Shown here: piece after piece, positions 10,201 through 19,223 of the stretch
Layout of the letters: the number at the start of each line of letters is the position of its first letter
How positions within the stretch are numbered: the first letter of the stretch is position 1
Assembly (NCBI GenBank): GCA_902728285.1
Contig: CACVBU010000185.1
Coordinates: 1,048,845-1,112,844 of the forward strand
Source of the DNA: Clytia hemisphaerica
Lineage: Eukaryota; Cnidaria; Hydrozoa; Leptothecata; Clytiidae
Reading direction: 5' to 3'
DNA: 64,000 nucleotides
Translations under genes and position numbers: made by a program
Notes under the pieces: model-generated
Database searches by the model: none
Told to the model about the DNA's origin: nothing
The model's input: the letters and a program-made list of their open reading frames with translations, nothing else

Positions 10201-11921
10201 GGAAAGAAGATATTGACTCACCTGATCAACCAGACACCTACCAAATGTTGGTTCATATCATGGGTGCAACATGCTCACCAACGTGTGCCAACTATGCTCT
10301 AAAAAGGTGTGCAAGGGATCACTTAGGAGACTTCGACCCAAGCACCATTGAAACAATCTTACGATCGTTCTATGTGGATGACCTATTAAAATCTACAGAA
10401 AACATCGAAACTGGTCAACAACTTATCAAAGAAGTTATCGACATCACAAAGCTGGGCGGAAATCGCTTAACCAAATTCGTTAGCAACGACCCAGAACTAC
10501 TCAAGAATGTACCAGAAGAATTGATATCACCTTCAGTAAACATTCAGATGGAAGATGGACAAAATCATTCTACTAAAGCACTTGGCATCACTTGGAATAC
10601 CAAAGAAGATGTGCTAACATTCCTGCCAAACATTGTGAACGCTTCTTCAACCAAGAGAGGAATCCTTAGCGTTGTTAGCTCACTGTATGACCCACTGGGG
10701 TTTCTTTCACCTTTCACCACTACTGCAAAGATGATACTACAAGATGTATGGAAAGATGGCACAAATTGGGATGAACCAGTCAACTACGAAATTCAAAGAA
10801 AGTGGAACAAATGGCAATCTGGCCTATCCACTATCGACATGTTCAAGTTGGAGAGATGCTACAACATTCCAATATCATCCAAGATTCAACTACATATCTT
10901 TGGCGATGCATCAGAAAACGCCTATGGTGCAGTTGCTTATCTCAGAACAACCACAGAACCGATCAGCGTTAGCTTTGTATCAGCCAAAGGAAGAGTTGCA
11001 CCAACAAAACAAGTTCCCCTACCAAGATTGGAATTAAGTGCAGCAACAATTGCAGTACGATTATACAGATTAATCATCAAAGAAATTGACTTGCCAATCG
11101 AGGACAGTCATTTTTGGAGTGACTCGACACTGACCCTCCAATACATAACAAATGAAAGGAATCGTTTCAAGACCTTCGTAGCAAACAGAGTCTCAGAAAT
11201 TCGAGAAGTGACACAACCTACACAATGGCATCACGTTAATGGTGAAGAAAATCCTGGTGACATTACCACAAGAGGAGTCTTCAGCGTAGAAGAACTACTT
11301 CATGGAAACAAAAAACGAAGTTGGCTCAAAGGACCATCATTCTTAATGGCAGACGAATCAACTTGGAAGGACAAGAAAATTGAAGAAATCGACCCTGGTG
11401 ATACCGAAATCAGAAAAACCTTCATTTCAATGATTAGACAGGACAATTCAACCTGGTTACCTTACACAGATTACTCAAACTTTAACAAGATTATACGTTA
11501 CATGGCTTGGGTTCTTCGTTATACCAGTAACCTTCGAGCAGAAGCTAAAAGGAAACGTGAGAATTCCAAGAAGAAACGTGACAAAGGAAAACCTTACCTA
11601 ACACCAGAAGAAATCAAAGCTGCAACAATTATCGTCATCAAGGATGTTCAGCTATCAGAATTCGATGAAGAAATTGATGACCTAACAAAGAAACAGGAAG
11701 TTGAAAAGGAGAGCAAACTCTATCAATTCAAACCATTCCTGGACAAAAATGGCATCTTGAGAATCGGCGGTAGACTTAAGAATGCCCCTGTCTCATTTGA
11801 AGCTAAACATCAAATTGTTATCCCCAAAGGACATGTTGCGTCACTTATTGCTGAGAAATATCACAAAGAGAATGGTCACAGTGGTGACAGAAATATTGGA
11901 TATTATGTGGAAGGCAAGTAA
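7230..11921 (+). CDS. BEL/Pao Gag-protease-RT-RNase H polyprotein (truncated at integrase)
   Basis: The ATG at 7230 opens a 1563-residue frame, just after the leader repeats. Residues 1-260 are a gag N-terminus. Residues ~265-480 match the gag region usual in BEL elements (WFDGTPSSYVEFITSFRDLV). Zinc knuckles follow at ~519-535 (CYICKDEHQIHKC) and ~555-570 (CYNCLKKDHFTSKC). The aspartic protease has ALLDTGS at ~630. RT has KIRLVFDAAAK at ~923 and the FYVDDLL catalytic box at ~1047. RNase H has IFGDASENAYGA at ~1223 and FWSDSTLTL at ~1295. The frame stops inside the integrase zinc-binding region just after HSGDRN, where the expected HHCC spacing is shortened and the frame shifts. The rest continues at 11922. 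Lysine-, asparagine- and glutamine-rich codons suit the AT-rich host. Confidence 0.92.
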   Translation: MSVTSETGDQMSVDLKIASLRRKRGGKKGSITKRINLIEEIMKMNGSHTRIRSLYDSMILVLEEAHVINQKLEDLGDDTEGWMDGMKFQTDNIKSKIDDYLELLKDNPPSEAGGSDWLLGKFLRMDEAQKEITKELENLAPITTLPASTLNVAAPGFQSNPTLPLTTMVNPFVTTIAPTCTTFSNAFDKSTYVQPQRSRVDPSPFQIISTPKEHAAKDAVPKNQTTTDHSSIPTNSNKVDAWIDELDINKPPYQLAGNKMEDTLATWFVQQGLPRIRIPWFDGTPSSYVEFITSFRDLVHNQGYLTTLQKCIYLHQAVRGEVKRSIQGFRNDHEGYVLALRRIKYMFGQRSRIAESVITKIVDYKPIGNRDQTSLTEFYYTLSDCLVTLRKLNYVSDLYSTDILRQACTKLPQYLLHKWADYCLTLRRSCEPNLTHLEAWLQERILASKDSYLPRKNDDRKDHKDHKDHRDLRNGQGQGKQNQSHDNGHRSNWSGKIGDGKPTGQQGTKTKSKENKSSNKCYICKDEHQIHKCPKYVSLDQPERFEMAKKLNLCYNCLKKDHFTSKCKSKNNCFNAGCDERHHTTLHEYFTEHVKESFLGNTQVVEPSGTVYLSVVPVKLQGLDSSSITTYALLDTGSQSTLVRDDVAKKLKLKKKHKKITITTINDIGTKTKVKETSMRVENRDDGIGVNIDHCYIVPKSSFHMPKQQYPSTMMKKMKEEKGIKLHNALYEEIGILIGANVPSVHIPLEVKEGENSEPLAIKTIFGWTLFGASGQPETVSMNRIVIEPEADLHHCVQRIWDQDFITNPSDRDEALSIEDKRCHEKLESETVLADGKYQVPMLWKKDVTLSNNRTVAEKRFHQLQNKLRREPNLRKLYDQSMTKYLEIGYARKMTSEEAATAHPRTWYMPHYGVFNPNKPGKIRLVFDAAAKFQGTSLNDALYTGPDLLNNMLGVLMRFRTHHFAFSADIEGMFNQVKVNQEDTQSLRFLWKEDIDSPDQPDTYQMLVHIMGATCSPTCANYALKRCARDHLGDFDPSTIETILRSFYVDDLLKSTENIETGQQLIKEVIDITKLGGNRLTKFVSNDPELLKNVPEELISPSVNIQMEDGQNHSTKALGITWNTKEDVLTFLPNIVNASSTKRGILSVVSSLYDPLGFLSPFTTTAKMILQDVWKDGTNWDEPVNYEIQRKWNKWQSGLSTIDMFKLERCYNIPISSKIQLHIFGDASENAYGAVAYLRTTTEPISVSFVSAKGRVAPTKQVPLPRLELSAATIAVRLYRLIIKEIDLPIEDSHFWSDSTLTLQYITNERNRFKTFVANRVSEIREVTQPTQWHHVNGEENPGDITTRGVFSVEELLHGNKKRSWLKGPSFLMADESTWKDKKIEEIDPGDTEIRKTFISMIRQDNSTWLPYTDYSNFNKIIRYMAWVLRYTSNLRAEAKRKRENSKKKRDKGKPYLTPEEIKAATIIVIKDVQLSEFDEEIDDLTKKQEVEKESKLYQFKPFLDKNGILRIGGRLKNAPVSFEAKHQIVIPKGHVASLIAEKYHKENGHSGDRNIGYYVEGK

Positions 11922-12934
11922 TCAAAACAGTCATCAAAGCATGCGTGGAATGTCAAAGATTTAAAAACAAACCTGAGATTCCAATGATGGCTGACTTACC
12001 TAACAGCAGAATGCAACTCAACCAACCACCATTCACCAATACTGGTGTGGATTTCTTTGGACCAATTCTCGTTAAACAAGGTCGCAAACGTCTGAAGCGC
12101 TGGGTTTCACTATTTACATGCATGACGGTCCGATGCGTCCATCTTGAAGTTGTAGAAAGTATGGAAACTGACGATTTTTTAAACGCACTCCAACGCTTCA
12201 TCAGTCGCAGACAGAAACCAAGGAAGCTGCTCTCGGATTGTGGCTCAAACTTTAAAGGTGCGGTAAACGAGCTCAAAGAAGAACTAAGAAAATTGAACCA
12301 GCACAAGATTGGGGAATTTTGTTCACTCAGGGAGATTGAATGGCAATTCAACCCTCCATCGGCGCCACACATGGGTGGAGCCTGGGAACGACTAGTTCGA
12401 ACCGTCAAAACAAGCATGAAATTCACCTTGAAGAATCTAATATTAACCGAATTTCAACTTATGACATTCATAACTGAAGTGGAAAATATCGTGAACAGTC
12501 GTCCACTAACTCCAATCAGTGAAGATCCTAAAGACTTAGAGGCACTAACACCGAACCACCTGCTAAAAGGATTCAACAACGCAGAAGTCCTACTCAATAC
12601 AGACAAAGATTTGGACATAACAAAATGCTATCGCAAACGATGGAAGCACATTCAGATGTGCTTAGAACACTTCTGGAATAGATGGAGATCTGAATATCTC
12701 CCAACACTGACAACAAGAGGCAAATGGGTCGAAGAAAGGAGAAACCTGCAAGTTGGTGATATGGTCCTCCTGCACATGGATGCACCAAGAGGACAATGGC
12801 CACTTGGTATTATTGTGGAAACAATACCCGGACGAGACAATCGAATTCGAATGGCGTATGTAAAGACGAATGCTGGTACATACCTCCGACCCGCTTCGAA
12901 GATTTACAGACTTGAACTTCCCAACGTTCGTTAA
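11922..12934 (+). pseudogene. BEL/Pao integrase, frameshifted C-terminal part
   Basis: In the frame one base off from the preceding gag-pol, coding sequence resumes at once with the CVECQRF half of the zinc finger. The integrase core follows with the D-D-E triad visible as VDFFGP (~12050), LLSDCGSNF (~12230) and GGAWERL (~12380). The terminal KRWKHIQMCLEHFWNRW and VGDMVLL...GQWPLG blocks are the C-terminal domain normally present in BEL/Pao integrases. The only internal ATG start (about 11945) would lack the finger, so it is not a likely independent gene. It ends at 12934, inside the start of the polypurine tract. It is broken rather than translated by programmed frameshifting, because finger residues are also missing. 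Confidence 0.88.
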
Positions 12935-12943
12935 GGGGAGGGG
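12933..12943 (+). other. Polypurine tract
   Basis: AAGGGGAGGGG lies five bases upstream of the 3' LTR. It is the expected second-strand DNA primer site of an LTR retrotransposon. Confidence 0.8.
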
Positions 12944-12948
12944 TATAT

Positions 12949-13122
12949 TGTAAAACATCTTGTGTTATTACTGACTTCGATGCACGCTCCACCAAAGAAG
13001 CTTTTCTTTGTGTTTAATTGCTGCTGAACTGACGTCATTTTCCCAAATGACATGTGGAATTTTGTTTACATTTAAAATGAATAGTTTATTTGATACACGT
13101 ATTAATTCCCAAATGACTTACA
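12949..13122 (+). repeat. BEL/Pao 3' long terminal repeat
   Basis: The 174-bp sequence matches the 5' LTR with two substitutions and contains the same TGACGTCA palindrome at 13030-13037. Confidence 0.85.
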
Positions 13123-13946
13123 AGAATTTGTTTGTAATTTATCTAGTCACTAGGGATTTCTAGCTTATCTAGAAATCCCTCTTATTTCTTTTGTATGATT
13201 GTATTCCCTAATGACATTGTTAGATATTTTGACATGTTGATATGCTATAAAAGCTGTGGAAATTTTCATTTAATCAGAGAAGGTTGTGAGGGTAGCTCAC
13301 GCCACATTTTGAAATGGTTTTTTAACAGAAGAAACTTATATCAAATCATTGAACAACCTCACAACACTCATTCTCTACAATTCACACGCTGTACTGTTTG
13401 GTTGGTACAGAAAGAAAAACGAGCTAGAATCCGTTAAATGCTAAGCGACCCCAGCCCTGACCCGAAAATTGGAGCTGCTAATAAAAAACAATGTGTATTG
13501 CATCAAGAGTGAACAAAAACTAGATCGTAAATAATGTTTTTCTAGATTCTGTATTCAAGCAAATTAGATCCGTGCAAAAGAAAGAAGAGGCTCTAAGTTA
13601 TCCATCGAGCTATGAACGAACTTCTAATTCCTTCTAGATTTGAAGATATGACGGTTTAAAGTTTAAAGTTTAAAGTCAATTAAGTCAATTTACTAAAAAG
13701 AACCTTTCAAAAAGATGCACTATAAAACTGCTGATAAATAAACATGCTTTTTTGAGCTAATTGAATAAATAAATTCCCTTTGTTTTATTTTCAACATTAT
13801 TGTTTGCGAACCGTAATGTAAAAAGTAAATAACTGGTGTTCTTATTATGATAAAAGGTTTTTTCTTTCATTGCATATAATATCTTTCTTATCTTTATGTA
13901 TTTGTTTTTAAAGAAAAATATTTCAATTCTATTAATAATTAAACAA
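13123..13946. other. Non-coding right interior of the foldback-like unit
   Basis: No gene. It contains a hairpin near 13146-13183 (agggatttctag / ctagaaatccct), a TATA-like gctataaaag at 13243 and AT-rich sequence. The TATA-like box could mean that the BEL 3' LTR once extended further, but no matching sequence follows the 5' LTR. Confidence 0.4.
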
Positions 13947-14232
13947 CTTAGGTTCCCACTTAGGTTCCCCCATCCCACTTTTCCGGTAGTCGTTTAGGTT
14001 CCCACTTAGGTTCCCCCATCCCACTTTTCAGGTGTTCATTTAGGTTCCCACTTTAGGTTCCCCCATCCCACTTTTCCGGTGTTCATTTAGGTTCCCACTT
14101 AGGTTCCCCCATCCCACTTTTCAGGTGTTCATTTAGGTTCCCACTTAGGTTCCCCCATCCCACTTTTCAGGTGTTCATTTAGGTTCCCACTTTAGGTTCC
14201 CAGGTTCCCCCATCCCACTTATCCGGTATGCC
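13947..14232 (-). repeat. 46-bp tandem array, right inverted end
   Basis: It is the reverse complement of the array at 3167-3410. The catcccactt motif recurs at 13971, 14017, 14064, 14110, 14156 and 14211. Spacing is 46-47 bp except for the outermost 55-bp unit, mirroring the left end. It ends in GGTATGCC at 14232. Confidence 0.9.
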
Positions 14233-14241
14233 AATTTTGAG
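14233..14241. repeat. Right 9-bp target duplication AATTTTGAG
   Basis: Identical to 3158-3166, same orientation, immediately outside the right terminal repeat. Confidence 0.75.
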
Positions 14242-15608
14242 TACGTTAAAAATACAGCTGTCTGGTGGACACAAAAATGAATTCCTTTTTGTTGTTTTTT
14301 AACATTTTTAAAGTCAGTGATAAATTTGGGCTATATCTTTTAATTGAATAAATATTTTTTGATTTTTTTACAGTGATAACCCTTTAAGATTGAATAAACC
14401 AGCTGCGCTAGAAGCTCCAGCTTAAGAGATTAATCTTTTAATGAAAGATGAGTTTGTTGAGTTGGGTTAGAACGTTGCCCACAAACTAACCAGCTATAAC
14501 TTTTCATTAAGGTGCCACCGCAGCAAAACGAACACATAGAGTTGAATTTGCGTTCAAAAGGAATGATCTTAGCCCTACGGTAATTTTTGTTAAGAGTGAC
14601 CTCTCATCTGAGACAAGATTCTTTCAAATGCTAACAAATGTGTCAAGGGAGTGATTTACAGTCTACTTAGAGTGACATCCGTGCCTTGTCTTACACGTTT
14701 TTTATGAGAACAATTTCATAAGAATACGAGGCTGAAATTTGGCCAAAACCTAAGAACAAATTAAGAAGAATCTGAACCTCAGATTTCAGAAATTACTGAG
14801 AAGTACATGTTTCCATTTTAATTAATATTGACATTTAAGACTAAAAAAATCATATAAATTTAAGAGCATCCCAGCCAGAATCATATGACTTACTGTTTTT
14901 TCTCATAAAAAGCGTATATATCTGAAGATACTGCTCTTCATATGTTATTGCGCCCGTCAAGGGCGCCTTAATGAGTAGTACCTAAGGAAAATCTCAGAAA
15001 AATTCGTTCTCGTAAATCTTGCCTCAATTGTTCAATTTCATCAAATACCTTTTTTGCGTGAATATCTCGAAGAGGTGAGTCAAGCTTTCGTCTCGATTGT
15101 TTTTCGAAGCATTTCGTCTCGATTGTTTTACGAGGATTGACAAACAAGTATCCTCTGACTAAGTTGATACCTGTCAATCAACGTCAATCATATATCGACC
15201 ATTCATATTAATTTTCTTAGATTCTTTTTCTGTTTTTCTGTAGTAATTGTAAACTTTAAAAACGTTATAACCATTATTTTTTTGGGTGATAAAAGAGAGG
15301 AGAGAAAAAAAATCACCACCACTAAAGAAAACCACCACTAAAGGTATATCTTCGGATTTGAACGCCAGCGCTTTATACTTTGGGCCACCGACTCACATCC
15401 GAAAATTGAAATCCGTAATAACTGATTGCAATGCAAGCTGACAAATCTCTATAATAGGGTAAAACCTGTGATAAGGAGTCTCCCAATTATTAATTCTTAA
15501 GAAAATTTTCTGCTTTCAAAGTTTTCTTTATTTTCCTCTAAACAGCCTGATTTTAGCCTATACTGTATTTGCGTTAAAATTCTATTATAATGTCACGTGA
15601 CTTAGATA
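14242..15608. other. Non-coding stretch
   Basis: Only short chance frames. A small hairpin (gcgcccgtcaagggcgc) lies near 14951. I see nothing else. Confidence 0.4.
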
Positions 15609-15609
15609 A

Positions 15610-16720
15610 CTTTTTTTTTTATTGAAACAAAAACACGTGTACACTACGAACATATATTACAAAACATTACTTAAACATAAAATATAGTCCCTCCCCCCGC
15701 TAGGAACTAACGTTATATCGCCAGAGGTACTATGTACAAAATAAATAAATAAGTAAATAAAGAAAAAAAAAGAAAAAATCTTGGTGAAGGAAGCTACAAT
15801 TGTTAGGTAAAAGCCTAAAATAAAGCACCGCTAAACCTTCCAGTTTCGTTAAGAAATTCAACAACAGAACAAAGAATAGACTTATTTAGATTTGAAGTCA
15901 AACTTCCATCCCCATATAATAAAAGCCCACAGAAAAAAGGAGGGTTAAGTGGCGGATGAAAAATAATGCCTAGGGTCTGAAGTTTGTCGAACAAAGATTG
16001 TCTTGCATGGGAATATATAGAGCAGTGCAGAAGAAAGTGCTGAGTGTTTTCAACAGAGTTATTTCGGCAACCACAGAAAGGGTCTAAAGTGTCGCGGAAG
16101 CCATGTCTAAATTTATGCTCGTTGAGATGGCTGAAACCGACCCGAAGTCGATTAAGAAAGATCACTCCTTGAATGTCAGGAACATCAAAAACATGAGATT
16201 GCTTGGGTCTCAAAAATTCATAGATTGCTTTTTTGGAAGTTTTAATTGAAGGTAGATCTCGTATATTACCTCCCAGAACATTCCACTGAGATATGCAGTA
16301 CGGAAAAAAAGTGTTACGGAAACGCTCAGTTCGTATATTAAGAGGATAAATAGGATTTCTTGTTCTAAGGCCACCTGGTGCTGTAAGTCTTACTGGTAGG
16401 TAGTTACGTAAATACGAAGGGGCTAAATTTTTAATAATTCCATAGAAGAATGTCATTCTTCTAGCAAAGCGCCTGTCAGCAAGACTTTCAAGACCAAGTT
16501 CTGAATATAGCTTTTCTTGAGACGCTCCACGAAAACAGCCTGTTATAGTTAAACAGGCATTATATTGAATAGATTTAAGCTTCTGCACAAAGGCAGCATT
16601 TCCTGGGCAGTCATATACGATATCACCATAATCAAGATGAGGCCTAGTGAAAGATTTATAAATGGTTAGTAGAGATCTCCTAGGCACATGCTTGCGAAGT
16701 CGGTTATTTTCCTACCTACA
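15610..16720 (-). mobile_element. 5'-truncated LINE copy, minus strand
   Basis: Read on the minus strand, a reverse transcriptase C-terminus (16687-15815) is followed by ~200 bp of 3' untranslated sequence and ends in a T-run on the plus strand (15610-15620), i.e. a poly(A) tail. This is the normal form of a 5'-truncated LINE insertion. Confidence 0.75.
15815..16687 (-). pseudogene. LINE reverse transcriptase C-terminal region (CR1/jockey group)
   Basis: A 290-residue open frame begins inside the protein. Residues ~7-25 (LTIYKSFTRPHLDYGDIVYD) and ~40-60 (SIQYNACLTITGCFRGASQEKLY) are the conserved post-catalytic segment of jockey/CR1-type reverse transcriptases. GLESLADRR and LNRLRVGFSHLNEHKFRH follow. 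A cysteine/histidine cluster at ~210-230 (CGCRNNSVENTQHFLLHC) is typical of the C-terminal zinc-knuckle-like region of these LINEs. The YADD catalytic core and endonuclease are absent, so the copy cannot act alone. The frame itself is uninterrupted to its stop, followed by a 3' UTR and poly(A), suggesting a fairly recent insertion. Confidence 0.82.
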
Positions 16721-16886
16721 GTTAGATTTGACCTTCGGCTGGCTGACACGCCATTGGTCTAAATATAGGATAACTATCGCCCTTCCGCGATAAAAGTCAA
16801 TTCCTCCCCCTTCTAAATTTTTACTTTCAACAGGATTTTTTTCCTGGTTTAGAAAGGGTAAGGTCGATCGTCGCCTGGAAACTCAC

Positions 16887-17502
16887 ATCAACGGGCGCAT
16901 CATGGCTTGGCTATTAGCTAGTTTTACTAATGTACACGTTTAGCAACATAGCTGTTCGCATACTTTGAGCAGAGTAATATTTTTAACCTATGAAGATCAC
17001 CTAATAACTACTTGTGGTATAAAAAGAGAATTCCCCAGAAAAGGGAATTTCCTTAGATTCATTTAACTCTCCAGGGATAAGAAAAAGACAAACTGACATT
17101 TCAAAATGAGTAATCAGATCAAATTAACTCCGGAAAAGTCTTTTTGATGATGATAAAACAATAGAGAGACCGTAAGAAAAGAATGCTACCGTTAAGCGGA
17201 ACTAAAATACTGAAAAACGCGCAAAATTGGTACGTGGTAATAATCAGAAAGCAAAGTAATAATTTTATTGTAGAGCGAGTATGGGAAATAATCTTAATGA
17301 ATAAATAAACCAGCTGGAAGTTTAGCTCTTCTAAGTGATTACACATGCAATTTCTTGTCTAAAGTGCCAACCCAAACCCCCCCACTCATCCCCGACTAAA
17401 AAGTACAAAATTAGATCTAAAGGAGATAAACGTTTAAAAGTCCAAGTTCTTATAAATTTATATTTTTCTTAATTAGCCAATAGCCATGATGCGCCCGTTG
17501 AT
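16887..17502. mobile_element. MITE with ends ATCAACGGGCGCATCATGGC
   Basis: ATCAACGGGCGCATCATGGC at 16887 is matched by its reverse complement ending at 17502. The similarity runs on imperfectly (ggctattagctagtt / aattagccaatagcc). The 616-bp interior is non-coding. The target duplication is unclear. Confidence 0.6.
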
Positions 17503-17889
17503 TTGATTGACCGGGCCCGGAGAAAAATAGCCTAAATTAGAGGCAACGGCTTTTAGCTAAGCATTATTCTGTTGAATTAATACTTGGAGGAGACCAGTAT
17601 AAATCAAAAAATATGGTACCATAGTGTGCATGTAATAGTGGTATGTTTGGAAAAAAACTGTGTCCGGTTTGAAAATTCTTCAAAAGGAACGGTCGCCCCA
17701 GCTTTTGAAATTACAACAAAGTCCAAAAAATGATTGTGAAAATTTCTCCGATCTTGTTCAAATTTACACAGGAATTGTATCCTTACAGAAGAAGGAATTG
17801 TATCCTTAGGAAGAAGAATAAGAGAAAAAGTTCTTTCCAACCATACCAAATGCAACAATAATTGGGCGTGATCTAGAAATTTATCCTAA

Positions 17890-18354
17890 GTGTACGAAAA
17901 AGAAATGTGGCAAAAAATTGTATCCACAAAAGAAGATTTTTCTTGCCCACATTGCGGGCGAAGACTCGACATTTCGACGCTCGACATTAGATTCGAAGGG
18001 TGCTTAGAAGTGGAGGATGATATCGAATTGTCTTTCAATAGTGATTTATTAACGCCGTTTCTTGGTGAAAATTATTTATCTGAATACATCCATCGAAAAG
18101 AGGAACTCCAAGATAGAATTCTTGACTTGTCTGAAAAAGTCACCATCACCTACTCAGCTGCTAGAAAACACATCACGAATATGGCTCTTGAAGAAAACGA
18201 AAAGAAAAACACGACAGTATTGAGAACGAACAAAATAACAATACTGAAAATGAAAGTAGTGACATTGCTGACAAAAACTGAACGCATATATTGCAGTTTA
18301 TATGTTTGCTATTCTTACGTTATTAAAAACCGATTTACATTTTGTTATTTTTGA
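17890..18354 (+). CDS. Hypothetical protein with CPHCGR zinc-ribbon-like motif
   Basis: A 154-residue frame. I do not recognise it. Residues ~15-25 contain FSCPHCGRRLD, a possible half zinc ribbon, followed by an acidic, weakly helical stretch (EVEDDIELSF...) to about residue 100. The last 50 residues are basic then hydrophobic and may be read-through into non-coding sequence. No start context or splice signals support it as a complete gene. It could be an exon remnant of a transposon gene or a chance frame. The position between two MITEs offers no help. Confidence 0.25.
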   Translation: MYEKEMWQKIVSTKEDFSCPHCGRRLDISTLDIRFEGCLEVEDDIELSFNSDLLTPFLGENYLSEYIHRKEELQDRILDLSEKVTITYSAARKHITNMALEENEKKNTTVLRTNKITILKMKVVTLLTKTERIYCSLYVCYSYVIKNRFTFCYF

Positions 18355-18473
18355 CTTTCACGAAAAAGATTTTGAACCTTTTTTCTAAATTTTTCTAAGT
18401 TATGTTATTCTCCTTATTTCCTACTTGGGACATATTTATCCAGTTTCATTTTTAAGTGGGGGGCGTACGGGAC

Positions 18474-18481
18474 TTCGTAAT
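18474..18481. repeat. hAT target duplication TTCGTAAT (left)
   Basis: Identical to 19224-19231 on the other side of the element. Eight bases is the hAT superfamily standard. Confidence 0.85.
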
Positions 18482-19223
18482 CAGTAGCGGCCTGGCTTAA
18501 TTTTCTTGGTGGTGCAAACTATGAAATTGGCGCCCCTGGTATTTTTGTCCTTATTTGCGCCCTCCACCACTAAGTGAAAATATTAAACTGTAAGAGCAGT
18601 GACTGGTTGAAAGTAACGCCCGGAATCTCTGAGTTAACAAACTTTTATTTATACGAAGGTGGTGGTAATGATAACTTGATATCTATTTCCTTGTTATTTC
18701 CTGGTGTTACTTTACTCTCCATTAAATATCAATGGCTGAAAGAGGCCCTAAAATTCAGAAAGTTGGCAGGAATAAGGGTTCTTTGTAGTTCTGGCGCCGC
18801 AGGCAAAAAAATTTGGTGTAAGAAAGGTCAAACAGCTCAAAAGATATTCTAAAAAGGAGAAAGTTAATCCGCATAAGACCACAAAAACCACAGCGAGCAG
18901 TTTCGATCAATCTCTCATTTTGGGGGTGAGCATCCTCTTTAACTCCTGGTGGATACACAACAATTCTCTTGCTTTGACTTTTCGCAATTCAATGTTGATA
19001 ATAGTTTTGAAAAAATTCGTAAAATATAATGAAGCGCCGCAGGCGAAAAAAAATTTACATTGCACCTATAAAAGGCACTAAAAACGTGTCAAAGGGCGCC
19101 AAATCGCCCAACCAAAGATCAAAAAAATTTTTGGCGCCCCCTTGAAAAGCTTTTTTGGCGCCCCTCCCAGGTCTTTCTGGGTGGTGCACTGCACACCCTG
19201 CACCCCCTGCCAGGCCGCCACTG
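18482..19223. mobile_element. Non-autonomous hAT element, 742 bp
   Basis: The ends are CAGTAGCGGCCTGGC at 18482 and GCCAGGCCGCCACTG ending at 19223 (inverted, one mismatch in 15), flanked by the 8-bp duplication TTCGTAAT. CAGNGGCGG-type ends plus 8-bp duplications define hAT elements. There is no transposase. The interior contains ggcgcccct-type patches shared with the partial copy at 51135. Confidence 0.85.

Larger units (their letters stand above)
4429..13122 (+). mobile_element. BEL/Pao LTR retrotransposon, 8.7 kb, defective
   Basis: Order of parts: LTR (174 bp), 2.6-kb repetitive leader, gag-protease-RT-RNase H-integrase in the BEL order, polypurine tract AAGGGGAGGGG at 12933-12943, LTR. 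The LTRs differ at two sites, but the polyprotein is broken by a small deletion/frameshift in the integrase zinc-binding region near 11905-11925. It would need integrase supplied by another copy to move. Confidence 0.9.
3167..14232. mobile_element. 11-kb foldback-like composite element
   Basis: Both ends begin (read inwards) with GGCATACCGGATAAGTGGG, continue into a terminal 55-bp unit and then into inverted tandem arrays of a 46-bp repeat. Identical 9-bp direct repeats lie outside both ends. Known Foldback elements (Mutator superfamily) have long inverted ends made of tandem repeats and 9-bp target duplications, so the architecture fits. No transposase is visible inside. The interior carries a LINE fragment (3490-4230) and a BEL/Pao retrotransposon (4429-13122). 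I infer that these inserted into a smaller foldback element, or that two arrays mobilised the DNA between them. Confidence 0.65.

Noticed and set aside
11953..12426. Minus-strand 157-residue frame inside the BEL integrase
   Set aside because: It is a shadow of the integrase coding frame with no domain of its own.
4424..13127. Target duplication for the BEL element
   Set aside because: The flanks catat and agaat do not match at any length from 4 to 6, so none is claimed.
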